This document shows, one piece after another, positions 53,730 through 62,965 of a stretch of DNA of 64,000 nt (position 1 is its first letter; every line of letters begins with the position of its first letter). Position numbers and translations under genes: made by a program. This stretch comes from Fredinandcohnia onubensis (lineage in GTDB: Bacteria > Bacillota > Bacilli > Bacillales > Bacillaceae_L): contig NZ_NSEA01000015.1 of assembly GCF_002734285.1 (NCBI RefSeq), positions 62,273 to 126,272 on the forward strand. The letters are read 5' to 3'. The notes beneath the pieces were generated by a model, which worked only from the letters and a program-made list of their open reading frames with translations, was not told where the DNA came from and ran no database searches.

Positions 53730-54503
53730 ATGAAGAATCGCCCCAGTATACAACTTTCGTATTTTATTTATATAGTGGTTTGTGTGTTGTTGTTCGTTGG
53801 GGTTAACGGGACAATTGAAACCTTCATTTTACCTCAGGAAAGTAAAGCAACGATTCAAGAATTTACATCAGTCCACGATTCTTCAGTAATTCAAAAGCTT
53901 AACAATAGTCAACCTGTGACTATTGTTGCGTATGGTGATTCAATTACATGGGGATACGAACGAGATTCTGATACCGGAAGAGTAACCCAAGTAAAGAACC
54001 CTTATCCAAAGATCCTAGAAAATGATCTCAGGAAAAAGTTTGGCTATCGTCATATAAAAGTTATTAATAGAGGTCATCCCGGATGGACATCTATTCAGGC
54101 ACTTGAAAATATTGAAAAGGAAGTACTTAGCTATCATCCCGACCTAGTCATTTTGATGTTTGGGATAAATGATGCAAGAGGTCATTTAAAATACAGTCCT
54201 CATTCTCTCCCTGTCCCTGTTGAACAATATAAAGAAAATAATCAACTTTTACTACGAAAGCTTCAAGAAAAAGGAATCGAAGTGGTTATCATCTCACCAA
54301 CTACATTTACTAGTAAAAAAAATAATGCAAATATAAATCAAGTACACTATACAAATGCAATAAGATCCTTAGCAGAAGAAGAAAATATTCATTATATTAA
54401 TGGTTCTGAAATTCCGATTAAAAATAATCTTAAAGACGGAATTCACTTTAAAGCCGAGCAATATAAGCTAATCGCAGAAAAAATAATGTCTGAACTATTT
54501 TAG
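53730..54503 (+). CDS. SGNH/GDSL hydrolase, membrane-anchored
   Basis: About 257 residues. N-terminal anchor YFIYIVVCVLLFVGVNGTIE, then the block I motif VAYGDSITWGYERD (catalytic Ser), Gly in NRGHPGWTS, block III FGINDARGH and the Asp-x-x-His in KDGIHFKAEQYKL. It is an extracellular lipase/esterase-type enzyme, possibly a polysaccharide or peptidoglycan esterase. The ATG at 53730 follows AGAAGGAGA, after the repeat. Confidence 0.9.
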   Translation: MKNRPSIQLSYFIYIVVCVLLFVGVNGTIETFILPQESKATIQEFTSVHDSSVIQKLNNSQPVTIVAYGDSITWGYERDSDTGRVTQVKNPYPKILENDLRKKFGYRHIKVINRGHPGWTSIQALENIEKEVLSYHPDLVILMFGINDARGHLKYSPHSLPVPVEQYKENNQLLLRKLQEKGIEVVIISPTTFTSKKNNANINQVHYTNAIRSLAEEENIHYINGSEIPIKNNLKDGIHFKAEQYKLIAEKIMSELF

Positions 54504-54882
54504 GGATTGCGGGAGGTCCCTTGACCCAATTTCCAGAATGTGGTGGGACGCGGGACCTGTCCCCGTGTCCCACCTGGGGCGACGCATAATCCTATGTTCC
54601 GTTACATTTGTTATTTAATAGTAATTTACGTCATAAAACGTGGCTTTTTTCATTCCTGTCAATAGTCCTATTCTAGTATTTTCTACCTCTATTACCAAAG
54701 TATGCAAATAATAGATACGAAATTCAATTAGTCAAATCTATTAATTTTCAATGATTGATTGGGGTTAATATAGTAGAAAAGTTTTATGTTATCGATTGAG
54801 GGAAAAGTCTTCCTCAAATATTACAAAATTCACATGCTATGATTGTGATGTATCTTGGATACAAACAAGAGGAGGACTGAAT
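54504..54882. other. about 380-bp gap upstream of CAP-domain gene
   Basis: Contains a family A GGGAC repeat (54540-54574), a small stem TTGAGG/CCTCAA near 54797-54818 in the likely leader of the next gene, and AT-rich sequence without a gene. Confidence 0.5.
54540..54574. repeat. GGGAC repeat copy (family A, short)
   Basis: GGTGGGACGCGGGACCTGTC with a CCCGTGTCCCACC end. Confidence 0.8.
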
Positions 54883-55608
54883 ATGAAGAAAACTGTATTT
54901 TCGTTATTAGTGGCTGGTGCACTATTAGTTACTGGGCCATTAGCTAGTTCCGCGGAGCAAGTAAGTGATTCAAAAAATGTATATGAAGGTCGTTATGTTG
55001 TATCTGTTAACAACTCTACTAATTGGAATGACCTTATTCAAAACTTACTTAAAAAATACTATTCTGGGTACTCTCAAACTCAACCTAAAGTGGAGGCACC
55101 TACACAACCAGCTGAGGAGCCAACTCAACCAAAAGCTGAAGAGCCAGTTCAGGAAGAACCTGTCGTTCAACAACCTGTACAACAGCAACCATCAGAACAG
55201 CCAAAAGAAACTGAGAACCAAGCTACTTATTCATTAAGTCAGTTTGAGCAAGAAGTTGTAACTCTAACAAATAATGAACGTGCAAAATATGGCTTACAGC
55301 CACTAAAAATTGATTTAAAATTAAGCGAAGTTGCGAGAGTCAAATCATCAGATATGAAGAATAAAGGTTACTTTTCACATACAAGTCCAACTTACGGATC
55401 ACCATTTGATATGATGAAGCAATTCGGTGTTCAATATCGTGCAGCTGGTGAAAATATTGCAATGGGTCAACGTTCACCACAAGAAGTTGTAAATGCATGG
55501 ATGAACAGTGAAGGCCACCGTAAGAATATCTTAAGCTCAAACTTCACTCATATTGGAGTAGGCCATGTAGAAGGCAATTATTGGACACAAATGTTTATTG
55601 GAAAATAA
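54883..55608 (+). CDS. secreted CAP-domain (SCP/PR1-like, YkwD-type) protein
   Basis: About 241 residues. Signal peptide MKKTVFSLLVAGALLVTGPL with cleavage near ASSA. A Pro/Gln/Glu-rich linker follows (about 60-115), then a CAP domain with FEQEVVTLTNNERAKYGLQP, HTSPTYGSPFDMMKQFG, AAGENIAMGQRSPQEVVNAW and SEGHRKNILSSNFTHIGVG. The ATG at 54883 follows AGAGGAGGA. Related YkwD proteins are cell-wall or spore associated; function unknown. Confidence 0.92.
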   Translation: MKKTVFSLLVAGALLVTGPLASSAEQVSDSKNVYEGRYVVSVNNSTNWNDLIQNLLKKYYSGYSQTQPKVEAPTQPAEEPTQPKAEEPVQEEPVVQQPVQQQPSEQPKETENQATYSLSQFEQEVVTLTNNERAKYGLQPLKIDLKLSEVARVKSSDMKNKGYFSHTSPTYGSPFDMMKQFGVQYRAAGENIAMGQRSPQEVVNAWMNSEGHRKNILSSNFTHIGVGHVEGNYWTQMFIGK

Positions 55609-55647
55609 ATTTATTTAGCAAGTTATGCTTTTCTTCCTTATAATAAA

Positions 55648-55682
55648 TGAGCACCCAACGAAATTTCGTTGGGTGTTTTTTT
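55648..55682 (+). terminator. terminator of CAP-domain gene
   Basis: ACCCAACGAAA and TTTCGTTGGGT form a perfect stem, followed by GTTTTTTT. Confidence 0.9.
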
Positions 55683-55683
55683 G

Positions 55684-55754
55684 TGGGATAGAGGGACAGG
55701 TCCACTGTCTCAGGAAAATATTGGTGGGACGCGGGACCTGTCCCTGTGACCCGG
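55684..55754. repeat. GGGAC repeat pair (B then A)
   Basis: Family B at 55684-55713 (GGGATAGAGGGACAGGTCC) and family A at 55721-55754 (GGTGGGACGCGGGACCTGTC). The B-A pairing with a short gap recurs at 37.1, 53.6 and 59.8 kb. Confidence 0.8.
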
Positions 55755-55781
55755 CGGTGGAACGTGTGGCCCATGTACTGG

Positions 55782-56885
55782 TTATTGCAGTTTTCCTCTG
55801 CAGAGGATTGGGATTTGGTCTATGACTTCGTCTCCTGAGATCAGGTAGGCATGGTCATAGAGGTTGCAGACTGGGCATATATGGTTTGGTATGACTTCTA
55901 GTGTTTCTCCAATTGCAACTTGATTTCTAAATTTCTCATTATAGATAATTGCATGCTCATCATAAAGCTGGTCAATATGAACACCATAGTTTTTGATATA
56001 GCCTATTCCAGTAGTTGCACATATTCCTTCACTTCGCGATTGCATGGTTAGTCCTTTTGCACCGACATCTGTAATGACGCGTTCATTTGTTGGTTTGCTA
56101 ATAACAGTTGTGAGGACAGTTGCCGCACATCTAGAGTAAGAACCAATTGCATTTCCTTGCGAAACATCCATGAGGATATAAGTTCCAATACGAAGTTCAG
56201 TGATTCCCTCCATTACTCCGAAATCATGCATAAGCGGTGGAGTCGATCCTATGCTAACGGTTTCAAGTTTGCAGCCTAAGCCTTCAGCTAAATGTGCAAA
56301 ATGAAGGGTGCGTTTTTGCGCTTCATTATAAAGGCGGCGACATTCCTCAAGGTCTTTGGCTTTATATGTATGACCATCGTGAGAAAAGATCCCTTTTAAA
56401 TTCACATGCGAGCAATTTTTAATATATTCTACTAAACTTGTATAATCACTTTCTTCGATAACGCCTGACCGGTTTTCACCCACTTCAATCTCGATCAGGA
56501 CTTGCGCTGGCTTTTGACTATCACTAAAGACTTTCTCAATCATTTCACATTGTTCGACGCTGTCGACACCAAAGGAAATATCAATTGTTTCAGCAAGCTT
56601 TTTAATACGATTTAGTTTGACCTCTCCCACGATTTCGTTTGCAATAAAAATATCATTCAGTCCGTGTTCAGCCATGACTTCCGCTTCGCCGACCTTCGCT
56701 ACCGTAATACCATTAGCACCTGCCTGTACCTGTAATTTAGCTAGCACAGGCATTTTATGCGTTTTCGTATGCGGGCGAAGATGAACACCATATTGATTAG
56801 CATATGTTTGCATTCTATTCATATTATCCATCATAATTTCTCGATCAATTAATAAGCTCGGTGTATCTAGTTCATGCTTTTTCAT
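55782..56885 (-). CDS. D-threonine aldolase / D-serine dehydratase-like PLP enzyme
   Basis: About 367 residues with a fold-type III alanine-racemase N-domain. LDTPSLLIDREIMMDNMNRM, the PLP Lys region RPHTKTHKMP, GENRSGV, SIGSTPPLMHDFG and the metal-binding NHICPVC in the C-terminal domain are family features. It cleaves or dehydrates D-beta-hydroxy amino acids. The ATG at 56885 follows GAGGAG. It is last in the operon with the threonine-synthase-like enzyme and RidA. Confidence 0.87.
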   Translation of the reverse strand: MKKHELDTPSLLIDREIMMDNMNRMQTYANQYGVHLRPHTKTHKMPVLAKLQVQAGANGITVAKVGEAEVMAEHGLNDIFIANEIVGEVKLNRIKKLAETIDISFGVDSVEQCEMIEKVFSDSQKPAQVLIEIEVGENRSGVIEESDYTSLVEYIKNCSHVNLKGIFSHDGHTYKAKDLEECRRLYNEAQKRTLHFAHLAEGLGCKLETVSIGSTPPLMHDFGVMEGITELRIGTYILMDVSQGNAIGSYSRCAATVLTTVISKPTNERVITDVGAKGLTMQSRSEGICATTGIGYIKNYGVHIDQLYDEHAIIYNEKFRNQVAIGETLEVIPNHICPVCNLYDHAYLISGDEVIDQIPILCRGKLQ

Positions 56886-56921
56886 CAAAACCACTCCTCA
56901 CAAATTAAAATAGTCAAGCTT

Positions 56922-58034
56922 CTAGTTACTTTTTAGACCCGCTCCACATAGAGGAAAGACTAGTTGTTGGTCTTTTATTTCGGGGTATTTCTCTACAAAT
57001 TGTAAGTATCCGGCATAATTGGCTGCTGAAGTGATTTCTACATAAATTCCTTTTAATGCAAGCTGCTTTCTTGCCTCTACTATACTTTCCTCAGACACAC
57101 CGATTATATCTCCACCAGTTTCTCGCACAGCCTGCAAGATTTCCGGTCCTCTTGCCGGTGCTGCAATGGCAATGCCCTCCGCCAAGGTTCCTGAATGTTT
57201 AACAGGTTCCACCGTGTTTTTACCTTCTACAAAGGCCTTCATAAGAGGTGCACAAACTTCTGCCTGTACTGCAAGAATTTTTGGCATTTTCTCAATCTGG
57301 CCATTTGCCAATAGCTCTTGAAAGGCAATATATGCTCCCATAAGCAATGTTCCATTTCCTACTGGGATAATGAATGCTTCAGGCATTTTGTTATTCATTT
57401 GCTCAAATACTTCATACACATACGTTTTCGTACCTTCCCAAAAAATCGGGTTGTAAATATGACTTGCATAGAATGCTCCTGTGGTATCAACCATCGATAT
57501 CGCAGCGTTTGCCGTATCTTCTCTATTTCCAGGAACCTTATGAATAACCGCGCCATGTGCTTCAATCTGGGCTATTTTTTTACTAGAGGTTGATTCCGGT
57601 ACGAAAATATCACATTTGATCCCTGCCCTTGCTCCATAGGCTGCAATGGCTGTTCCCGCATTACCACTACTATCTGCAACCACTCTCTCAACTCCGAGTT
57701 TTTTCGCCATGGCAATGAGCAGTACGGCACCACGATCTTTAAAAGACAAAGTAGGCATATAGTAATCAGCTTTGGCGTAGACATTATCAATAATTTTAAT
57801 GAGTGGAGTCCCCCCTTCCCCTAACGTAATCTCTTGCCATACGTCATCATGTTCAAATGGAAGTGCATCGATATATTTCCAAAGAGAGTGATTTCTGGAT
57901 GACGAGGTTGCAGTAAAATCTACTGCCTTTTTCTCATATTCAAGGTTTAGTAATCCGCCACAATCACATTTCCATTTATTACTTTCCAACGGATATGTTG
58001 AATGACATTCAAAGCAGATATAGTTCATCATCAA
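56922..58034 (-). CDS. threonine-synthase-like PLP lyase
   Basis: About 370 residues, fold-type II PLP enzyme. An N-terminal zinc-ribbon segment has CFECHSTYPLESNKWKCDCG. PLP Lys is in PTLSFKDRGA, and SSGNAGTAIAAYGARAG and LCGAGLKSN complete the core. The start overlaps the RidA stop by four bases (ATGA type). Given RidA next door, a dehydratase/ammonia-lyase reaction on a hydroxy amino acid is likelier than threonine synthesis. Confidence 0.85.
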   Translation of the reverse strand: MMMNYICFECHSTYPLESNKWKCDCGGLLNLEYEKKAVDFTATSSSRNHSLWKYIDALPFEHDDVWQEITLGEGGTPLIKIIDNVYAKADYYMPTLSFKDRGAVLLIAMAKKLGVERVVADSSGNAGTAIAAYGARAGIKCDIFVPESTSSKKIAQIEAHGAVIHKVPGNREDTANAAISMVDTTGAFYASHIYNPIFWEGTKTYVYEVFEQMNNKMPEAFIIPVGNGTLLMGAYIAFQELLANGQIEKMPKILAVQAEVCAPLMKAFVEGKNTVEPVKHSGTLAEGIAIAAPARGPEILQAVRETGGDIIGVSEESIVEARKQLALKGIYVEITSAANYAGYLQFVEKYPEIKDQQLVFPLCGAGLKSN

Positions 58035-58423
58035 TCTTCCTTTTCTTGATCAATATAGGCTATTGCTTCAAGTTCTATCGAATATCCATAGTGTAGTTGA
58101 TTGGTAGGAACAACAGCCCGTGCAGGCTTATGATCACCAAAATACTGTTTGTATAATGAATTAACAGTATCCCATAATGAAATATCTGAAATATAAATTG
58201 TAACCTTCATGATGTCCTCTTTTTTTGCACCTGCTGCTTCTAAAACATGGTCTAAGTTGGTTAAAACTTGTTTGGTTTCGGCGACAATATCACCGCTAGT
58301 TCCTTCTCCTGTAAAAGGATCAACTGGGAGTTGACCAGATATGAAGAGTAAATTACCCTTTTGTGTTGCAGCGGAATAATGTCCCGGGTTTGGCTTCGCA
58401 CCGTTAATTGTGATAAATTTCAT
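58031..58423 (-). CDS. RidA family enamine/imine deaminase
   Basis: 130 residues. KPNPGHYSAATQKGNLLFIS and GQLPVDPFTG are the N-terminal RidA features, and VTIYISDISLWDTVNSLY and PARAVVPTNQLHYGYSIELEAIA the C-terminal ones (the catalytic Arg lies in PARAVV). It clears reactive 2-aminoacrylate-type enamines made by PLP lyases, matching its operon partner. The start follows AAAGGAGG. Confidence 0.93.
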   Translation of the reverse strand: MKFITINGAKPNPGHYSAATQKGNLLFISGQLPVDPFTGEGTSGDIVAETKQVLTNLDHVLEAAGAKKEDIMKVTIYISDISLWDTVNSLYKQYFGDHKPARAVVPTNQLHYGYSIELEAIAYIDQEKED

Positions 58424-58475
58424 ACTAATAAGCCTCCTTTAGATTAGAATTTTTATGAATAAGAGGATTTATCCT

Positions 58476-59126
58476 TTATTGCTTTTTTTCTTTAATTTCT
58501 TCAATATAGCTGTACACCGTAACTTTTGAGATATTCAATTTCTCAGCAACTCTATCGATTGTTCCACGAATTAAGAAGATTCCTTTTTGTTCCATAAATC
58601 GAACCATCTCGACCTTTTCATCACGCCTTAGCTGATTTACTGGTCTATTCCCAATAATTTTATCGATCAAATCATTAGCTATCTCTTGAATATGCTCTGT
58701 TTCATTCATATTTTCCTGCTGATAATTGTGTCTTGGAAGCTGGTCCGGATGTTTGGGAATCAAGCTGGTTAGATAGTTTATATTCTCAGTAATTCGTGTC
58801 GTATCAATGTTAATGCAAAGTGCGCCAATTACCTTTTTGTCCTGATTTCTAATTAACAAAGTAGAAGATTTGATTAATCTACCATCATCGGTATGGAAAT
58901 AATAATTTGCTGAATAATCATTCGTAAAATTTTGTGATAACAACACTTCTGTAATGAGATGATTAAAACTTTGTCCTACATTCCTTCCGGTTACATGGTT
59001 GTTAACCGTGTACACAACTGAACTTTGAGGCACTGTTAAATCATGCAGTACAACTTCGCAATCATTGCCAAATGTTTTAGCAATCAACTCTGCCACTGGA
59101 ATGTACTGTTCAAGTATAGAATTCAT
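58476..59126 (-). CDS. DauR-like PAS/HTH transcriptional regulator
   Basis: About 216 residues. The N-terminal YheO-like PAS domain (FGNDCEVVLHDLTVPQSSVV, GALCINIDTTRI) is followed by a C-terminal HTH (KGIFLIRGTIDRVAEKLNIS, KVTVYSYIEE). DauR-type regulators control D-amino-acid catabolism. The ATG at 59126 follows AAAGGAATTT. It is first in line before RidA and probably controls that operon. Confidence 0.88.
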   Translation of the reverse strand: MNSILEQYIPVAELIAKTFGNDCEVVLHDLTVPQSSVVYTVNNHVTGRNVGQSFNHLITEVLLSQNFTNDYSANYYFHTDDGRLIKSSTLLIRNQDKKVIGALCINIDTTRITENINYLTSLIPKHPDQLPRHNYQQENMNETEHIQEIANDLIDKIIGNRPVNQLRRDEKVEMVRFMEQKGIFLIRGTIDRVAEKLNISKVTVYSYIEEIKEKKQ

Positions 59127-59299
59127 AAATAAATTCCTTTCCATAGGTCTATTCAACTAAAATATATATAAAATTTTATATAAAATCAATAACTTTTTAT
59201 ATGCGAATAAAATGAGTATTAACGCTCATTGTTTAAAAAAGTCATAAAACAATATAACTTTCCCTATAATTTTTTATACAAAACACAAGAAGTGTATAA

Positions 59300-59330
59300 T
59301 GGGACAGAGGGACAGGTCCCGTGTCCCACC
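59300..59330. repeat. GGGAC repeat copy (family B)
   Basis: TGGGACAGAGGGACAGGTCC followed by CGTGTCCCACC, between divergent genes. Confidence 0.85.
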
Positions 59331-59388
59331 TTCAAATTTGGTGGGTAACAGGGTCCTTTCCAAAACATAATAAAGAGGTGTGTATTTG

Positions 59389-59748
59389 ATGGAGCAATTA
59401 ATGTTTATTGAAACAGGAATGGGAATTGATGTTCATGGCCAGAACATTACGAAGGCAGCCGTTCGTGCTGTGAAAAATGCAATTCATTTTAATTCAATGC
59501 CTGGAATTCGATCTGTACTACCGGGCAATAGTTTAGACAATATGGTCGTAAACGTAAAGCTAGCGGTCCCTTGTGATAAAGAGGCTCTGGATATCGAGGC
59601 GGTTCAAGAGAGTATACCGTTTGGAAAAGTGTCAGTGGAAGTTATGGACGGTGGAATGCTAACAACAAGCGGAATCGTCATTGAGGAAAAAGGCGATCGA
59701 AACGATTTAATGTACATAGTAGTTGCTTCAGTCGAAGTTGGGTACTAA
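59389..59748 (+). CDS. Lin0512 family protein
   Basis: 119 residues. MEQLMFIETGMGIDVHGQNI, AVRAVKNAIHFNSMPGIRSV and the end NDLMYIVVASVEVGY fit the Lin0512 family. It is probably a small ring-forming enzyme-like protein; the function is not established. The ATG at 59389 follows AGAGGTG. The stop codon TAA is joined directly to a family B GGGAC repeat. Confidence 0.85.
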   Translation: MEQLMFIETGMGIDVHGQNITKAAVRAVKNAIHFNSMPGIRSVLPGNSLDNMVVNVKLAVPCDKEALDIEAVQESIPFGKVSVEVMDGGMLTTSGIVIEEKGDRNDLMYIVVASVEVGY

Positions 59749-59820
59749 TGGGACAGAGGGACAGGTCCTCTGTCCCAACCTCCCAAAAAAGTGGGACAAG
59801 GAACCTGTCCCTGCGACCCA
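59749..59820. repeat. GGGAC repeat pair between convergent genes
   Basis: Family B at 59749-59778 begins at the base after the Lin0512 stop. A family A variant (GTGGGACAAGGAACCTGTCC) at 59791-59820 ends next to the NhaC stop (59828). Confidence 0.85.
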
Positions 59821-59827
59821 ATCTCAC

Positions 59828-61357
59828 TTATATTCCAATTCCTTCACTTGCACCGTACTTTCTTTTGTGATTCTTAGATAATAGAAAAATAGTAATAATG
59901 AGTAAGACTAAGATTAATAGTAAAGTTAAAACACTGCCTGTAATACCGGCAACAATATACCCAATAAATGCAATTGATGCATTAAGGAGTGCATAAGGTA
60001 ATTGTGTTTTCACGTGGTCAATATGGTCAGCACCCGCTCCTGTAGACGAAAGGATAGTCGTATCGGAAATTGGTGAGCTATGATCTCCCATTATTCCACC
60101 CGAAAGTACAGCCCCGATACAAACTAATAAATGCGCATCTAATGTAACTGCCATAGGAATAGCGATTGGTAGCATGATAGCATAAGTTCCCCATGAAGAA
60201 CCTGAAGCTAAAGACATTAACACGCCGACTAAGAATAACAGGGCTGGAATAATGAATGCAGGCACATTTCCATTCATTGCTTCCACAATAAAGTTTGCAG
60301 TACCCATTTCCTTCATCACTTTTCCAAGTGACCAAGCTAGGATTAGTGTAACTGCAACATAAACCATTTTTTGCATCCCAGTTGTGTAGATAGTAAAAAT
60401 ATCACTAAATTTTTTCAACTTGTATACAAGCATTAAAATGATAATTGTAATTGCGGCAAACAAATATGCTGTACTTAAGGAAACTCTAAAATCATTTCCT
60501 GGTACTGGTTCAAATGGGAAACCATACGAAATCAATAAACCAAAAAGAGTAACAAATAATACTAAAAGAGGTAACCAAACCAATATAGCATGTCGGTGTT
60601 CTGTACCTTCTTCGCTATTCTCTACTCTTCTTAATGGCTTAGATGTTGGCCAGTATAGTTCACCAGTAGTTTGAACTCTGTGCTCAGCTTTTGCCATTGG
60701 CCCAAAATCTAATTTAGTAAGAGCGACTAATGGGACCATTACAACAGCTAATATCGCATAAAACTGAAAAGGAATAACCTGAACCAAAGTAGAAAATTCA
60801 GATGTCGTAATGTTTAAGGCCTCATATTCCTTTTGAATAAGCCCCATAATGTAAACGCCCCATCCGATAAAAGGAACTAATACTGCAACAGGTGAGGAAG
60901 TTGAATCAATAATCCAAGCGAGCTTTTCTCTTGAAATTTTTGCCTTATCAAAGATTTTTTCAAAAACAGGGCCAACGATTAGCGGTGTACCCAGATCAGA
61001 GAAGAAAATGATAATTCCTCCGAACCAAGCAGAAATCTGCGCTTTAGCCTTAGTATTAATAAATTTAATCGTATTTGCTGCAAGTGCAGCTCCACCACCG
61101 GACTTTTCCATAAGCCCTACAAACCCGCCAATGAAGAATAATAATACGATAATAGCAGCATTGTAGCCATCTGCTGCAAGTGGGAAAAAGTAATTCCCTA
61201 TTGTCTCTGTTGTTGCCACAAGAGGATTTCCCCCGACAAGCATGAGCACTCCGATAAAAGTACCAAAGAACAGAGACACTACCACATTTCTCGTAATAAC
61301 TGCAAGAATGATTGCAATAATAGGTGGGAGTATTGATATCCAGCCCAAGTGTTCCAT
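59828..61357 (-). CDS. NhaC-family antiporter (second copy)
   Basis: About 509 residues, some twelve helices. SLFFGTFIGVLMLVGGN, FFSDLGTPLIVGPVFEK, SLASGSSWGTYAIMLPIAIP and GGIMGDHSSPISDTTILSS are NhaC-superfamily motifs. The ATG at 61357 follows AAGGAG. Beside amino-acid catabolic genes it may be a substrate/proton or sodium exchanger rather than a housekeeping antiporter; it differs clearly from the NhaC at 43.5 kb. Confidence 0.9.
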   Translation of the reverse strand: MEHLGWISILPPIIAIILAVITRNVVVSLFFGTFIGVLMLVGGNPLVATTETIGNYFFPLAADGYNAAIIVLLFFIGGFVGLMEKSGGGAALAANTIKFINTKAKAQISAWFGGIIIFFSDLGTPLIVGPVFEKIFDKAKISREKLAWIIDSTSSPVAVLVPFIGWGVYIMGLIQKEYEALNITTSEFSTLVQVIPFQFYAILAVVMVPLVALTKLDFGPMAKAEHRVQTTGELYWPTSKPLRRVENSEEGTEHRHAILVWLPLLVLFVTLFGLLISYGFPFEPVPGNDFRVSLSTAYLFAAITIIILMLVYKLKKFSDIFTIYTTGMQKMVYVAVTLILAWSLGKVMKEMGTANFIVEAMNGNVPAFIIPALLFLVGVLMSLASGSSWGTYAIMLPIAIPMAVTLDAHLLVCIGAVLSGGIMGDHSSPISDTTILSSTGAGADHIDHVKTQLPYALLNASIAFIGYIVAGITGSVLTLLLILVLLIITIFLLSKNHKRKYGASEGIGI

Positions 61358-61735
61358 AAACATTTCTCCTTCTAATAAATAAACTATTTTATTGCATAAA
61401 TATAAGAGGGTAAATTTTTAGAATTCATCCTAAAGCTTGATTATAAAGAACACTTCTATTAAATGCAATAAACTATTTAAATATAATTTTTATAAATATA
61501 CATTTTGTTATTATGTTTATAAAAAAGAAATTGATGCGGCCCTTCTGATACGGTCAAAACGGGTCAATCACATCAACTTAATTAAAAGGTTATTATTCTT
61601 GCAATCATATTTTACTTAAGAAAAAAACGAAGAGTTCAGATCACCTCTTCGTTTTCTTGATATTAGCGTGATGTATAACCAGCATCTGCAGGGTATCACA
61701 TGATTGATCCAAAAATTTGAGGGAGACCCCTCCCA
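61358..61735. other. about 380-bp gap with one terminator
   Basis: AT-rich leader of the NhaC-like gene, no gene seen. A CGAAGAG/CTCTTCG stem at about 61627-61655 with an A-run on the left is the terminator of the minus-strand M20 unit. Confidence 0.6.
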
Positions 61736-62911
61736 CTATTTGTTTAGGTATGCCCACGCGTATTGGGCATATAGTTCTGCCCCGGTGACCATAGCATCTT
61801 CGTCGATGTTGAATTTGCCGTGGTGGTGTGCCCATTGAGTGTCTTTTTCTGGATTTCCTGATCCAACTAAAGCAAAGCAACCTGGTACTTCATCAAGGTA
61901 GAAACTGAAGTCTTCCCCGCCCATTGTTGGTTTTTCATCATATAGGGCTACTTCCCCAAATGCCTCTGTGGCTACTTGTTGTACGAGTTTTGCACTTTCC
62001 TCACCATTAATGACCGCCTGTGTGCCACGAATATAGTCTACTTGAGCGCTTGCCCCGTAAATTGACGCAACCTGTTCTGCGTACACACGAAGCTGCTTTT
62101 CGATATGATCACGGACTTCAGGATCAAAACAGCGAACAGTTCCTTCAATTACCGCATTTTCAGCAATTACATTAAAGCGCGTTCCCACTGTCATTTTTCC
62201 AACCGTTAATACAGCTGGTTTTTGAGGGTCGATCGTTCTTGAAACAACAGATTGAACATTCATCACAAAGGATGAGGCAACAATTGCAGCATCAATGCAA
62301 TCCTGTGGAATTGCCCCATGTCCCCCTCTTCCCTTGAATTTCACCGTGAAAATATCTGCTGATGCGAACGAAGGCCCAGGGTTGCAGGACACTTTATTGG
62401 TTGGCATTTGTGACCAAATATGCATTCCAAATACATTATCGACTCCCTCAACCGCTCCTTGTTTCACCAACTCTAAAGCTCCTGTTGCCACTTCTTCAGC
62501 CGGTTGGAAAATCAAGCGGACATTCCCATGCAGTTCCTCTTTAATGTCATTCAATGCCTTCGCAGCAATGAGAAGCATTGCAGTATGAGAATCATGCCCA
62601 CATGCATGCATTTTGCCTTTCGTTTTAGAGGCATATGGCAAATCCGAATTTAATTCTTCAACGGATAAAGCGTCCATATCCGCTCTCAATGCGACAGTTT
62701 TTCCCGGCTTCCCACCCTTTATTTCTCCGATCACACCTGTTGGCTTTGTTTTATGGTTCTCGATTCCTAACTCATCGAGATATTGCGCTACGAACGCTGA
62801 TGTATTGTACTCTTCCCAAGACAATTCAGGCTCACTATGCAATTTTCGACGGATAGCTGTCAATTCCTCACCATAGTCCGCGATTGCTTGTTTTATATGT
62901 TCATTTACCAA
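61736..62911 (-). CDS. M20-family amidohydrolase (N-acyl amino acid / hippurate hydrolase type)
   Basis: About 391 residues. IRRKLHSEPELSWEEYNTSA, the metal motif MHACGHDSHTAMLL, QPAEEVATGALELVKQG and the dimerisation domain with KFKGRGGHGAIP, then MGGEDFSFYLDEVPG and the end AHHHGKFNIDEDAM. It removes acyl groups from amino acids or peptides. A TTG at 62911 has GGAG upstream; the ATG at 62926 lacks a good site. It follows the transporter gene by a short gap. Confidence 0.9.
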   Translation of the reverse strand: MVNEHIKQAIADYGEELTAIRRKLHSEPELSWEEYNTSAFVAQYLDELGIENHKTKPTGVIGEIKGGKPGKTVALRADMDALSVEELNSDLPYASKTKGKMHACGHDSHTAMLLIAAKALNDIKEELHGNVRLIFQPAEEVATGALELVKQGAVEGVDNVFGMHIWSQMPTNKVSCNPGPSFASADIFTVKFKGRGGHGAIPQDCIDAAIVASSFVMNVQSVVSRTIDPQKPAVLTVGKMTVGTRFNVIAENAVIEGTVRCFDPEVRDHIEKQLRVYAEQVASIYGASAQVDYIRGTQAVINGEESAKLVQQVATEAFGEVALYDEKPTMGGEDFSFYLDEVPGCFALVGSGNPEKDTQWAHHHGKFNIDEDAMVTGAELYAQYAWAYLNK

Positions 62912-62965
62912 GATGTTCAACTCCATTTAAATCATTTTGTTGTGCGTTAAAAAAGCATGTAAACT

